Source: Polytrichum commune (Eukaryota > Streptophyta > Polytrichopsida > Polytrichales > Polytrichaceae). Taken from it: a DNA stretch of 64,000 bases. Below the pieces are notes generated by a model. That model worked only from the letters and a program-made list of their open reading frames with translations, was not told where the DNA came from and ran no database searches. A program made the translations under genes and the position numbers. The stretch lies in assembly GCA_950295325.1 (NCBI GenBank), contig OX485803.1:23870001-23934000 (forward strand). The letters are read 5' to 3'. Positions 47,520 to 59,722 of this stretch are shown here, in pieces (position 1 is the stretch's first letter; every line of letters starts with the position of its first letter).

Positions 47520-49576
47520 TCCCAACCCAAAAGTCCCATTGATTTTTAAAGGATAACTTTAATAACGTCAAATGAGTAAAATAAAATTCCATTTCATACG
47601 GGCCCGCATACCTTGGTCCTTGACACCCCACATGTGGGGGACCCACCTATTCCCCGTTACTGTACAAGAGTGGCAGCGCATTGGCCGCTGTCCAACCGGG
47701 CCCACATCCCGGACCCACCACGGCTGTTTACTTTGGAGGTCCATCCACCCACCCAGCCCGAAGATCCACCGGGCGCGCCTGTCCTGGGCCGGTCGACCCG
47801 GAGACCCACCGGGCCGGCGACAGAACCGGAACCCCATTCACACTGACAGAAGTACCCCATTAGCCCCCCCCCCCAAAGCCATGCGGGAAGTCGCAGTGCA
47901 TCGGAGCCGAACGCGCTGTTCGCCTTCATCGTCTCTCTCCCAGTCTTTGTCGAGCTCTGCCAAATCGCTTTACCAAACCAAAGCGCAAGGCTGTCCATCC
48001 TCCCACTACAGCGAACACACGCTTAACTTAGACCGCCTGCAAGAGGGCTTCGCGGAACCGCGGCATTTTCATCGGTCGCACAGTGGTAGTTGTTGCAGAG
48101 ACCCCATTGAGTTGTCTTTTATTTTATCTCTTTTTACCGCAGTGAGTGCGTTGTCGTCGATTGTGGCCTCATCAGCTGTGAAGAACATACACTCTGCATT
48201 GGCCGCAATGGCTAACAAGAAGTAGCGCACTCCGGAACTTCAGTGGAGTGAGTAAAAAGGCTCGAGTTCGGATGGGAGTGGAGTTAACTTAGTGGAAGGG
48301 AAGTGAGTTCGGAGGGGGGGGGAGGGATACATAAGTGTATTACAGAGACAGAGTATCGGGGTTTTCACCCGTTGTGGTTTTGTCTTTGGCGCCTTTGCGG
48401 TGGTTGTCCAAGAGTGCGAGGTGACAACCTGTCGATGATAAAGTTTGCACGGCTGCGTTCAACCTTGAAGAAGGAAGGCGCAAGGTGTGGTGGTGATTGT
48501 TATCTTTGGGAGGGGAGGGTAAACGCTGTGTGCGGGGGCGAAGTTTTTACTGCTCGGAAGTTAGAAAGGCGCCCGCATTCATTCATCAAGGTGTTGATGT
48601 TGTCCTTTTTCTAAGGCGGAAGCCAGGGGAGGCAGGGGACCGATAAAGGAAGTGACAGAAGAGGCGGGGTAGAGAGACACAAGTAGGTGCTGTTTTATGC
48701 GCTTCTTCTATTGAAGGCGAACACAACTGTCTTATTATTGCTAGGAGTTCCTTTCTTCTCGCATTCGGAGGAAGAGTCTGGCTCTTGGAAGACAGGAAAC
48801 AGAGTGCGGTGGAACAGAGAGAGCAGGCTCGATTTGTAGTTTGGTATAAGTGTGCCATTTGCGGTCCGGGATCCAACAGGTGGAAGGTTAGTTGAAATCG
48901 CAGTAGTCGGGGCGGCTAAAGTGAGGTATCTTACAGGAAGCAGAGTAAGCAAAGTAGGAAGTAGGAGAAGGCGATCCGGTTGGCGGTAATAGGGCGTTTT
49001 CGACCATGACATGCACAGTTTTTGTTGGTGGGTAGGGCCACGGAATCATCGACTTTTTCATTGGAGATAGAGGCTACAGCGGGGCGTAGAGCAAAGAGAG
49101 AGCGAGAGAGAGGTGTTCAAAGCTTGGTTATATGATCGAGGCGCAGCGATTAGTATCTTTGGTACTACTGCCGTTGATTTGGGAGTGGCAGGGGATTCTG
49201 TGCGATCATGGCACTTCATCGTTTTTTCTCTATGAGTGGGAAAATCACGTATCGAAGAGTCGGTTATTTTAGAAATTTGTAGCCATTGATTGATGCCTGC
49301 TGGATAATCCTTTCTCAGGTTTCTTGTTCTAGAGACAGAGCCCCTTGTCGGTGAAGAAGCTGCAAGGTTGCATCAGGGCTGCGGTGATTAGAAGTTTGTT
49401 GCATTTTGTGGTATCGGAAGCAGATGTTGTTTTCCCGCATTGGTGTGGAGCTTGCCTTTTCAGCGAAGAGGAGGTTTGTGGGAAATGATCACTGTGGGTT
49501 AATTGATATCATCAGCAGGATTAAGTGAAGTAAAGAATAGAACTGTGTAAAGGGTTAGATTTAATCGGCAGCAGCT
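47520..49576 (+). promoter_or_regulatory. GC-rich upstream region and probable 5' leader of the C2 NT gene
   Basis: This 2 kb lies between the end of a T1 element and the first ATG of the C2 NT gene. It is clearly richer in G and C than the DNA to its left, most strongly at about 47680-47850 (repeated CCCGG and CCGGCG). A pyrimidine-rich stretch near 47920-47960 (tcgtctctctcccagtcttt) looks like a plant transcription start zone. From about 48230 to 49560 the sequence is unique, purine-rich on the + strand and has no recognised protein. The simplest reading is a promoter followed by a long, perhaps spliced, 5' UTR. No TATA box was convincing and the transcription start is not known. Confidence 0.45.
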
Positions 49577-52511
49577 ATGGTGATTAAGGTGATGAAATGG
49601 CCTCTGAGGCAGTTTACCTCCAAAAAGTATCAAGTCAACGTGGTTCTTAACAGACTTGAAGGGCTGTCAATAGCTGAAACTAGCGAAGAACAAGCTGAGG
49701 AGACCAAGTTGTTTGTGGACTTGAAATGGAAGGGTCCAAAGGGTGCACTAGGTTCTCGATTTCGGAGCATGAAACGAGAGAAAACAAATGCTAAACCTGT
49801 GGAGGACAGTGGGTGTATCACATGGAATCAAGAGTTTGAACATGTCTGCTTGCTCACAAGCGACAGGCTTGGTGTGTTTCAGCCATGGCATGTCTACCTT
49901 GTCCTTTGCAAGGTACATACCTGCCTATTTACGCAGTCCTTTTTCGATGGTTGGAATATGATAACCGAGACTATAGTAGCGACATGAATACATCATCTTG
50001 CTGTGCAGCTTGATTGATAGACCTTTTGTTTGGGGGTTTTACGTAGCCCCTTTGAATCGATCTAGCGTTTTCCAAGTATCAGAATATTCACCTTTTTATA
50101 AATGAGTAATTTCTGTTTTGGGTTGAAGTCGGCTAAATTTTGGGTGAATGTGGATTGTGCAGGCATTGGAAGAAGGTTCGAAGGGTAAGGTCTCGGTTGT
50201 AGGAACTGCAATTGTTGATATTGGAGCGCTTGCTTCTCTTGGAAGCACCAACAAGCAGCCGACAAATTTGCCGGTGACATGTACTATTGGTGGTTCTGAG
50301 CTTGAAGCTTCTTTTGGGGTGGGTTATTTCTCTGCTTACATACAGCTTCTCAATTTCATTTGCATTCACACATTATCTGTACTGTCTCTTTTTTACTCTT
50401 GTCAGAGAATAGGCAGGTAAGTTGCTAGTTGGTTTGTGGCAACCCAGAACATTAGCTTGTTGAATAGTGCTGAATAACAGTGACTAACTTTTTTGTTGGA
50501 TTTGGTATGACAGATTGCAGTGAGCTTTTTAGAGCTTCGCACCATGCATGAAGCGAGGTTGGAGAGTGTACACAGGCTTATGGCACCAGCGATGGCATGC
50601 ATTGGAGACCCTTTCACTTGGGAACCTGAAGATGAAGATGTGAAGGTTCATCCAGATGTGGAGAAGAAGAAGAAGTCCTCGAAGGAGCTCTCGCGGGAAC
50701 AAGTTCTAGGCCTGAAGGCAAAGAAAAGTCCTCATCTTGAGGATGTTGAGGCAATAGAGGATGGGAAATTCTCGCCAAGGAGTGATGGAAGTGTTCAGGA
50801 TGCTTTAGATCTTTTTGACTCAGACTGGGTCGATGAATCTGATGTGGAGGAGTATGGAGAAGAATTGGAAGAGAATAATTTGGAGCATTTTGTGAGTTAT
50901 GGAACATTGGCTGGTGTGAATTTGGTTGTTGAAGGTGCCCTCCCTCATCACAGAGACGAAGGTGCTGAACCCAATGAGAAGGAAAGAAGCCTCACAACCT
51001 ACAGTCGCACAACCTCCATGACTGTCCCTAAGGTAGACATACACCCAGAGGATCCCTTAACAGCTGAGCCTGGTGAATTGATATCACAGGGTTCCTTAAT
51101 GAGTATGCTTTCATGGCGAAAGCGGAAGCTTAGTTTCAGGTCTCCTCGTTCTCGAGGAGAACCGTTATTGAACAAGGCTTATGGGGAGGAAGGTGGGGAT
51201 GAAATTGACTGGCATCGACGGCAGGCTGAATTTGCAGCAGATTTACCTGAATTGACAGTGAGTGCTCTCATGCTTTTTTTGCATTTGTATTGGATTGAAT
51301 GAATCATAATCCCACCAAAGAATTCCAATGTTTCTTTTGCCTTTTTAAGATATGTATAAGAAACATCCAGTTTTGGAGGGAGTGTTTTTGTTTCTTTTAT
51401 TTTATTATTATTTCCAATTCTTTTATTTGGGAGCATGTTGGAAACAGGGTGACTCACTTAGTTGTTTCATATGCAGCGTCGAAAGAGTGAAGACTCTCTG
51501 GCAATTGTTGATGGAGCTCTGGATTTTGGCGAAACACTTTTTACTGTTGGGACCTGGGAGCACAAGGATCTCATCAGCCGAGATGGGCAGACACAGCTTT
51601 CAACAAAAGTGTTTTATGCATCTTTTGATCAGCGCAGTGAAAGTGCAGCTGGTGAAAGTGCATGTACTGCTCTAGTGGCAGTAATTGCTGACTGGCTATA
51701 CAAGCATCCTACCCTTACACCCAGCAAGGCAGAGTTTGACATGCTGATTCGTGAAGGTTCTGCTGAATGGAGGAACTTATGCACAGTGGAAGCTTATAAG
51801 GATAGATTTGCTGACAAGCATTTTGATCTAGAAACAGTCATTGAGGCAGCAGTTCGGCCACTTCGAGTTGTGCCTGAGAAATCATTTGTTGGTTTTTTCA
51901 TTCCAGAGGGTGTGAGTGATTCCTGCGACTTCTTGCAAGATGCCATGTCCTTTGATAGCATTTGGAAGGAGGTTGAGAGAGCAGGTCCAGCTGTCTACAT
52001 TGTTAGTTGGAATGATCACTTTTTTGTCCTCAAAGTTGAGGAAGATAGATGCTACATCATTGACACACTGGGAGAGAGGCTCCAAGAAGGTGGGGAGCAG
52101 GCCTACATTCTGCAATTTGATGCAGAAACTACTCTTGGTCCTGCACCTCCCTCCAAGGTAAATGATCCTGCAAATGCAAACCAGCAGCAAGAAACGTCAG
52201 CATCTGCAGCGCTAGAATCTTTGGCATTGGTGAAATCAAACATTGAAACTGAACAGTCCTCTCCAGCTGTTGAATCCGACTTGAAGAGTAATACTTCGAC
52301 AGATCTGGTTCTTTCCACTGACGTGGTTACAGATGGAGGAAGAAGTGTATGCTGTCAGTTCATCAAGGATTTCTTTGCTGCTCTGCCTTTGCGTGAGCTT
52401 CAAAGTGACATAAAGAAGGGACTGTTTGGCAAGGTACCCCTGCATCAACGGCTGCAGATTGAGTTTCATTTGACCACCTCAAGCCCCTGCACAGAGTTGG
52501 TTGCTGTATGA
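49577..52511 (+). CDS. Plant C2 NT-type (EEIG1/EHBP1 N-terminal-like) domain protein, 4 exons, 756 aa
   Basis: Coding exons are 49577-49912, 50163-50318, 50514-51257 and 51477-52511. All introns are GT-AG and in phase 0, giving 756 codons plus stop. Residues 1 to about 175 form the N-terminal C2-type domain: it opens MVIKVMKWPLRQF, then WKGPKG, a WNQEFEHVC segment, and a strand pattern ending SFLELRT. Residues 190-350 are acidic and low in complexity (DLFDSDWVDESDVEEYGEE). A basic motif WRKRKLSFRSPRSRGEPLL starts at residue 365. The conserved C-terminal region has FVGFFIPEG at 549-557, WNDHFFVLKVE from 590 and YIIDTLGERL from about 605. This architecture matches a plant family of roughly 700-800 residues (Arabidopsis AT5G04860/AT3G11760 type, recalled from memory). 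In other proteins NT-C2 domains bind membranes or link proteins to the cytoskeleton; the role of this plant group is poorly known. The start is the first ATG of an open frame that matches family N-termini. No broken residues were seen. Confidence 0.9.
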
Positions 52512-54700
52512 GAGTAATTTCTCATTACCTCGGAGTGGGATATTCAAATCTAGGCAGCTTCAGTGCCTGTGGGAAGTCCAGGCTTTAGTGGCAAGCAATT
52601 TTCAGAGGGAGGTAGCATACACAAGAATTATCCATTACTGTTGCCTCATCCACCATTTGGCTAAAGTTGAGTTGAGAGTAAGGAGCATCTGGTGTCTTTG
52701 GAACTAAGTTCTGTTCATCAGAATCTGGCTTGAACTTCACACCCAGCCAGTGCATATTACCAAGGGGTACCAAAACTCCTTGTGTAGACAGACCTGCATG
52801 ACACACAGCATGAGAAACTGGACCTTTTTGAAGAATTTGCAAATACTACAAATGGTTGCGTCTATCAACCAAAGGTGATGGCACAGTGAGATAGGAACTT
52901 CATTGTGTATGGAGAATGACAACACCTATCCCTGATTGATGGGACTTGGTTATGGAAGTGGTGAGCCGAGCTTCTTGTTTCCCATTTTCTACGATGGCAC
53001 TGATAGCCAGCTGAAGCTTGGCTAACTTTCACCTGTAGCTGGGGAAGCAAGCCATTTGCAAATAAGCCCCTCAGTGTCTTAAGCCCAGGCTTCAAAAGAA
53101 GATCTGCATATTTTGATGTTTCCACCATCAAGGAATACCTAATGAGGCCATGTGGAAGAAGGAAGGTGCTACACCAATACCTAGTCAAGTGCGCCTCTTT
53201 CCGGAATAGGCATTCGTCATGGCTGGGACCTTGTGATTTTGCACTTAAGTCAGGAGACATCGACGAGTTTACAAGGCAACCAGCGGCATCAAAGGGTTTA
53301 TCTCGTCCATGACTTTGTATACTAGCAACAGTGTAGGTAGCAGTATATCTTTACGCTATTCCTTGTCATAATGGGCTTTCACACCCTCTGGCTCTCATGG
53401 GACTAGGGCTCAAGCATGGAAGTAAACAGACACTTTTCTGCTTCTGTTGTAATTAATTTCCCCAAGATGGATCATATCATCATTTTGTATCAACTCTTGT
53501 GTCGTGCTGTGTGCTGTTGTAATGTGTGTCACAAGAATCAGGAGCAGCTCTTTTGCTTGTCCATAAATTTTTCACATTTATACCTAGGATGCAAGGCGTG
53601 CAATGTCTGCTACGTGAGTATTATGTGATTGTAAGTTACATGAAGACACATTCAACTTTCGACCTCTGAGTTCTCCTCAGGAGTGGGTTGCCTTGCAAAT
53701 TCTACTCCTGAACAACTCTTGAACAACCCTAGCATTCACAGGTGGTGTATGGAGGTCTGAGCTTTGATCTTTGCATCAGGTCAACTAAGAAAGTGTGTTG
53801 GATGCTTTATGCAAAGCTCAATATGTAAGCATCACATGCAGTGTATCTGTTGACCTACATATGGTCATAAACATCGAAGCATCATCGTGGTACAGTTTCG
53901 GATGTGAATTCTTCACCGTGGTAACCTGAAGGAGGTTCAATATTCCTCCTAACAGATTTAGAAAAGGTGCATAATACTAAATTAGTCAATGTAAAGTAGG
54001 TGGCTCGATGTATCGACAAAGGAAGCTTGCAGTAGGTGGATGCTACTTAAGTCGACCTCACCTCCAACACTTGCCACACCTCTGTTCGATTTGGTTAATT
54101 AGGACGTTGCAGAGGAAATCTGGAATCATTCATTGCTCTGTAAGGACGAGTAAGTCACGGCAGAACTTCTGTTCTGTTTTGGATGCCAATTTATGGCCGT
54201 GGCAGCACTTCACCAATATCATCAACCTGTCAATGGAGAATAATAAGCTCAAGACTCTCACCGTTGCTGCTCCAGAGTTCCTTTCGGTGTCTTCAACAAC
54301 AGCAAGTTATGCTGTTCCCTGTCACTCTCAAGCCTTTAGTACTCTACTTGTTTAGAAAGGTCTAGTTATTATTTAACCCGGCCGAAACTGCTCGGACTCT
54401 CAATCTCGTTTCGAATTTGATGTGGAGATGGACGATTCTTATGCCGAAGCGCATCCTCAACATGTCCGACATAGCCCTCCGGACTTTACGTATAATAACA
54501 CGGGGAGCAGAGTTTTGCTGCATATTGCCTCCTTGTCGATGTGCATCTTGAAAGCATCTATCTGCCTGTAGCCAAAGCCCCTAACGATTCGATGACGGTG
54601 TGTGGAAGTGCGAGGGTTAGGGTTTGGTGCTCGACCTTAGAGGCTGGCTATGGCTTGAAGTTGTTGAGAGACCGGGCCTGATTCTTGCAAGGCGTTTCCT
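52512..54700 (+). other. Intergenic region: 3' UTR of the C2 NT gene and promoter of the QC gene
   Basis: No recognised gene or dispersed repeat lies here, which sets it apart from the rest of the window. The T-rich stretch at about 53440-53640, with repeated TGTAA (ttgtaatt, ttgtaatg, ttgtaagt), could hold the C2 NT polyadenylation signals; that would imply a 3' UTR of about 1 kb. The last 350 bases before the QC start are more GC-rich and probably contain its promoter and 5' UTR. Short open frames here (such as 52865-53260 on the - strand and 54008-54355 on the + strand) resemble no family I know. Confidence 0.4.
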
Positions 54701-57700
54701 ATGGGAGCCGAGCATCGGAACAACAATAAGAATAAGAATAAGAATAAGAAGGGTTTATCTCGGCGGTCGGAGGCCGAAATCGCAACTATGGCCAGGGCGA
54801 AGGCAAAACTTGGCTTTGGTTCTTTACGTGCGGAGAATGCGAAGCTGCCTACCTTGGTTAGATACGCTTTAGGTTCTCTGGTTTTGTGCTTGTTAGCTTT
54901 CTTCGTCTTCGGTTACGCTCTTCCCCGAACGGAAAGAAAGAAAGAGGAGAACGTGGTCGAGGATCCTCAGGAGGTGCGAGTATTCGATTACGAGGTCGTC
55001 AACGAATACCCTCACGATCCGGACGCGTTCACTCAGGTAAATTGCGACCTCAAAGCAATTAGACGGATGTTTTATCTATACCTTCTTGAATTGCGATCCT
55101 TACGCTATGAAGTCTGTTGGCTCTAGATCATTCTTTGTGACCTAATCGGCTTAATTCACATGATCGAAGCCGATCGTCTCGCAACAGAAACGTATTCTTC
55201 TTATGATGGCAATACAAATCAAGAAGAGGTTAATGGAGAGAGTGGAGTTTTTTATTTGTGTTGCAGGGGCTGTTTTATGATGGCAACGACACGTTCTACG
55301 AATCAACTGGCCTTTACGGCAAGGTAATGCTTCGGATCCTGGTGCTAATATGAATTCTCAGTGTGAAGGTTTGGTGTTTCCCACCCACAATATCACTAGG
55401 TTTACCAACGGGGGTAGGGATACATCTGGTGATTTAGTAGCAATGATGCACAGAATGTGCAGATCACCAATTTCTATATGCATCATCTGTGTGTATGAGC
55501 TCCAGAAGATATATAAGTATGTTGTAAGCATCATCTTCTATGCTGTGGATTGCTGCCTTGAATTGACAGCTTTTCTTCTCATGCAGTCGTCCATTCGTAA
55601 AGTCGACCTGAAGACTGGAAAGGTACCTATTTCTTTCACCTGACACGTTTTGAGATTTTGAAAGTCCAGCTTTTGTCTTTCTTGATTGCATCGGAGGGGA
55701 ATCTATAGTAGATGATGGTTTTAGGATACTCTTTGCTCTGGTAGTTCTGGATTTAGTTTTTTGTGATGAACAACAGGTGTTGCAGCAACAAGTTATGGAC
55801 CGCAAATACTTTGGTGAAGGTCTTAGTCTTTGGGGACCAAGGTGGGAAGTCTCTTGCTTTTCCTGCTATTTCCTCCACAACAGTCATGAAGCTTCTGAAG
55901 AGTCTAGTGAATCTTGTGTCATGTGGCATCAAGATGTGATGGAACAGGCATCACTCTTTGCCTTTAAAAGTGCAAGACTTAGTATTTGTATGTTGTTGGC
56001 AAAGCATGAAAAAAACAAAATGGAGGATGCCACCACTGGTATTGATGCCTTCTAGGATGTCCAGGTTGTTACAAGTGGCATGGTTGACAAAGGAGGGCTT
56101 CATCTATGACAAACACACTCTCAAACCTGTAAGAATGTACTCTTGAACCCAATTTTCATGCTAATTGTGTGATGAACCTGAAGTATACTTTCTGATAAAT
56201 GACGTCATTGCAATCACTTAAACAAGCAGGTTATCATTGCAAGTTTTCTGTGCAGCCAAAATCTTTACCACATTTCATGCATACTGAGTACATGCTTTTT
56301 GTAATCCCTCAGGTGGGCAAGTTTGAGCATCCTATGAGAGATGGGTGGGGTCTGACCTCAGGGGAGGAACATATAATTGGCAGTGACGGCAGTGCCAATA
56401 TCTACTTCATGGATCCCTCCACCTTTAAAGGTAGAAGTCCAGATGAGTTTATCGTGTATGTTGACAGGAGAGTCTGAGGTACTTTTACACTAGAGCTCGA
56501 GGGCCTGTCACCATTGAATCTAAAATCCCTCATTGTTGGAAAATGCTGATACCATCCCACTTCATGTCACATTAGATGAAAGCCTACATGGACTCCTACA
56601 TGGCATGCGAAGGATAATGGTGTCCTGGATTTTGCATCAAGCCCACCTCAAAGGGGTTGGTTGAACACAAAACCGGGGGACCATGACGCTTCAAAATCTC
56701 ACAACACTTCAGTTTTTTATAACTTGTGGTGTTGAACGGCCCACATGAATGGGATGGTAATGAAATAGCATTCGGTTGAGAGCCTGGTTGTGTATGTGTC
56801 TACACTACACTTGAAGGCTTGTAACCACACAAAATTGAACCTCAATTTCTATGGTTCAGCCTTTGGTTGAGTATCTAGGTCCCTCACAATTTCATGGTCA
56901 TGGCCCTTGGCCTAAGTGTAAAGTGACCCTCATATCAAAATCTTGATACCTAATGCCTTCTTCTGTTGTATTTGTACTGTCTGATCAACTTGTTTGCACT
57001 AAGAGACAGTTGGTCATATGAACACAGAAGTGAGGAAGGTGACTGTCAAAGATGGTGGCCAAATGGTCAGATGGCTAAATGAGTTGGAGTATATCAAAGG
57101 AGAGATTTGGGCTAATGTCTACCAGGTACATTGTGCTGTGTGCTGTCTTGACTGTGTGTCAGATAGTGCCCATAGAACAGGTCACTTTGGTTTATTTGTT
57201 CTACAATATAAGGTATGTGAGCTTTAAGTGGTCACTTAATTGGACACCTATATTTGAGTGCCTTATGACATGGTTTGTAGCTAAGAATGGACACCAAAAA
57301 GATATATGTTACAATAAGTTTGGACTATGTGCATAAATTATATGAACCATTCTGGGTTCAATAGTTAATACAAATTGAGGGGGTCTATGCAATCACTTAA
57401 AGACAAAGAGAATCTTCACTTTGACCTCTTAGAACTTTTGCAACTTAACTTGATAACGGAGTAAGACAATTCCCGATTCAATCCAATGGCCAAATTTATC
57501 TGTGGAGTTGGAAGTGCCCACAATTGGGTTACATACCCTAGGTATCCTGTGGTTCAGCACTATATGAAGAGGCCCACCGTCTTTCTTGGGCTTGTGTTAG
57601 GCATCACTCAGAACCAACGATGACAAACAGCATGAAAGTGTGTGGATTTGACTTGTCATGCTTGACTATCACTTGAATCGTGGAACGTCCTTGATCTTGA

Positions 57701-57963
57701 ACTTCCTTTTATAAGGCTTTGAGAGTGGCTGCAACCTCTGTGGATTGATTTGTTTGCACAGTTTATACCATTCTGGTCTATACTGTTCACTATATTCTGT
57801 CATGTGCTTGTCTTTCTGTAGTGAAAATGAAATCACTGACACCCATCTTTTCTGGCCTCCAGACGGAATGCATAGCAAGAATCTCACCCCAGGATGGCAG
57901 AGTTACTGGCTGGCTTCTCATGCATGGCTTGAAGTAAGTTCCAAGTAGCAGCATGGCATTGAC

Positions 57964-58035
<72 letters not shown>

Positions 58036-59684
58036 ATTGACGTTTATTGGTCATTGTGTATGTTTGTATTTTGTCCTTTTCAGAGTCCAATATTTGGATT
58101 TGGTGCATCCCTACTAGCAAAGATGGAAATTCATTGAACAGGATCCATGATTACCTCCGTGTAAAGCTTCAAAAGATTTTATTCATTCACTGATAATTTT
58201 ACACCACCTCTTGCAGGAGCGCTTTGTTAGCTAAAGGAGTGAAGGTGATGTCTATTCACTTGGATATGTTTCTCACTCTTGTATCCTTTTGCTTCTGTGC
58301 ACTGAAGCTAAAATGATTTCACAGTAGCAAGTAGAGGACATTTAGAGTACTGCTATGATTTACCCTTAATTGTCCCAGAGGCCCATTCTGAATCTGAAGG
58401 TGTCATTCAGAGCTGTTTTGAGTACTTGATATTTTCAGCAAAGGCGTCAAAAGTGACTAGATCTCAAATCAACCCATTTATTAGAGTTATTTGTGGAGTA
58501 AAGTGGATGAAACCATGGGTTTAGTCCCAAACCATGAGTCAATGAGAATTTACACATAGTCACCCAAGTTTTCTTAATGCTTAAATTATCATACACAAAG
58601 AGTGGTGTCGGGCTACTAAAACCGGCTTTCTAGCTTGTCCTACCAGGATGGGTGGGTCATGCTAGCCTTGCATAGGCTGATCCGGGATTTAGGGAGTGAA
58701 TCCCATGTGCATATCCATTTATAGATCTTAAAATTTGAGAGGTGGAAAGAGGTCTCAAAAGTTTCACCCAACTTTTAAAATAGTGTCATATGTATGACAA
58801 GCTAACGAGCTCTTTAGAGAGAGTTTTCTCAGAGAAAGATTAAACCCATGGTTTCATCCCCTTTTGAGGGACTTCACAGTTAATTCTATTATATGCATTA
58901 TTGTAATCGGAGCATATACATATGTGCAAATTGAATAATAGAGAGATTTGAGCTTGTATCAATGGCCTAGACTTAGATACATAACACATATTTCTAACTG
59001 TCGTTGTCAAAAAAGGCTATAATATCACTTCCTCCTTTTAATAGGTTGAACTACATATGGATTCAATATTATAGACCAAATAAAATGTTATTTTAATACT
59101 TGTTTGGGGATCATACAAATCATCTTTTATCCTGTCAAAACACACCCCTGGTCATTTAAGGGTTAATGCCTCATTTACATAGTAATCAACGGCAATCACT
59201 TTCCAAGACAGATTTTTCCTTCTGTACATGTCCCTACCTGCTCTGTACATGCAAAACGGAGAAACAATGCGTGAGGTGTCATTTAAAAAATATTTAAGCA
59301 ACTTGAGAAATCTTGTCTATAGGGCATGCCAAAATATCTTGTAGTTTGTTTCTATGTAAACTCATGTTTGGATTTGCTTCCTGTTCTTCAGGGAATGGAT
59401 GTCCTGAATGGGATAGCCTGGGACAGTGAACGGAACAGACTATTTGGTGAGTGCACCAACCCCTTCCAACAAAGCAATTAGGTTAAATACTCTTTTAGCA
59501 CCTGACTTGCAATGTTTAATACCAGCTATACAATATCAGGTGGTGTTTCTAGTGAACTTATAATTGAGTTCACTAGTTTCCCTAACTAATTTACAACAGC
59601 TCTCCCTCGATAACTTTTTTTCTCTACTATTTGTTTTCAAAGCCTTCCACCATAGGATGTATATATGCCTTAGCTTTTTCATTT

Positions 59685-59722
<38 letters not shown>

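Noticed and set aside
47572-48225. 217-codon open frame on the + strand
   Set aside because: It begins just after a T1 element, runs through a poly-C tract and GC-rich DNA where stops are rare, and its Pro/Arg/Ser-rich translation shows no domain. It overlaps other open frames of similar quality and is more likely promoter or leader sequence.
49630-49821. Open frames on the opposite strand or in shifted frames across both real genes (for example 50614-50907, 51882-52190, 55464-55805)
   Set aside because: They overlap exons whose translation matches known families and are shadows of those exons.
52865-53260. 131-codon open frame on the - strand between the two genes
   Set aside because: No family features and no splice or promoter signals; it lies in the likely 3' UTR of the C2 NT gene.
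57126-57180. Possible exon DCVSDSAHRTG right after QC exon 7
   Set aside because: It superficially resembles the expected T/S-D-C continuation, but the real continuation (TECIARISPQDGRVTGW) is found in frame at 57863 with good splice sites.
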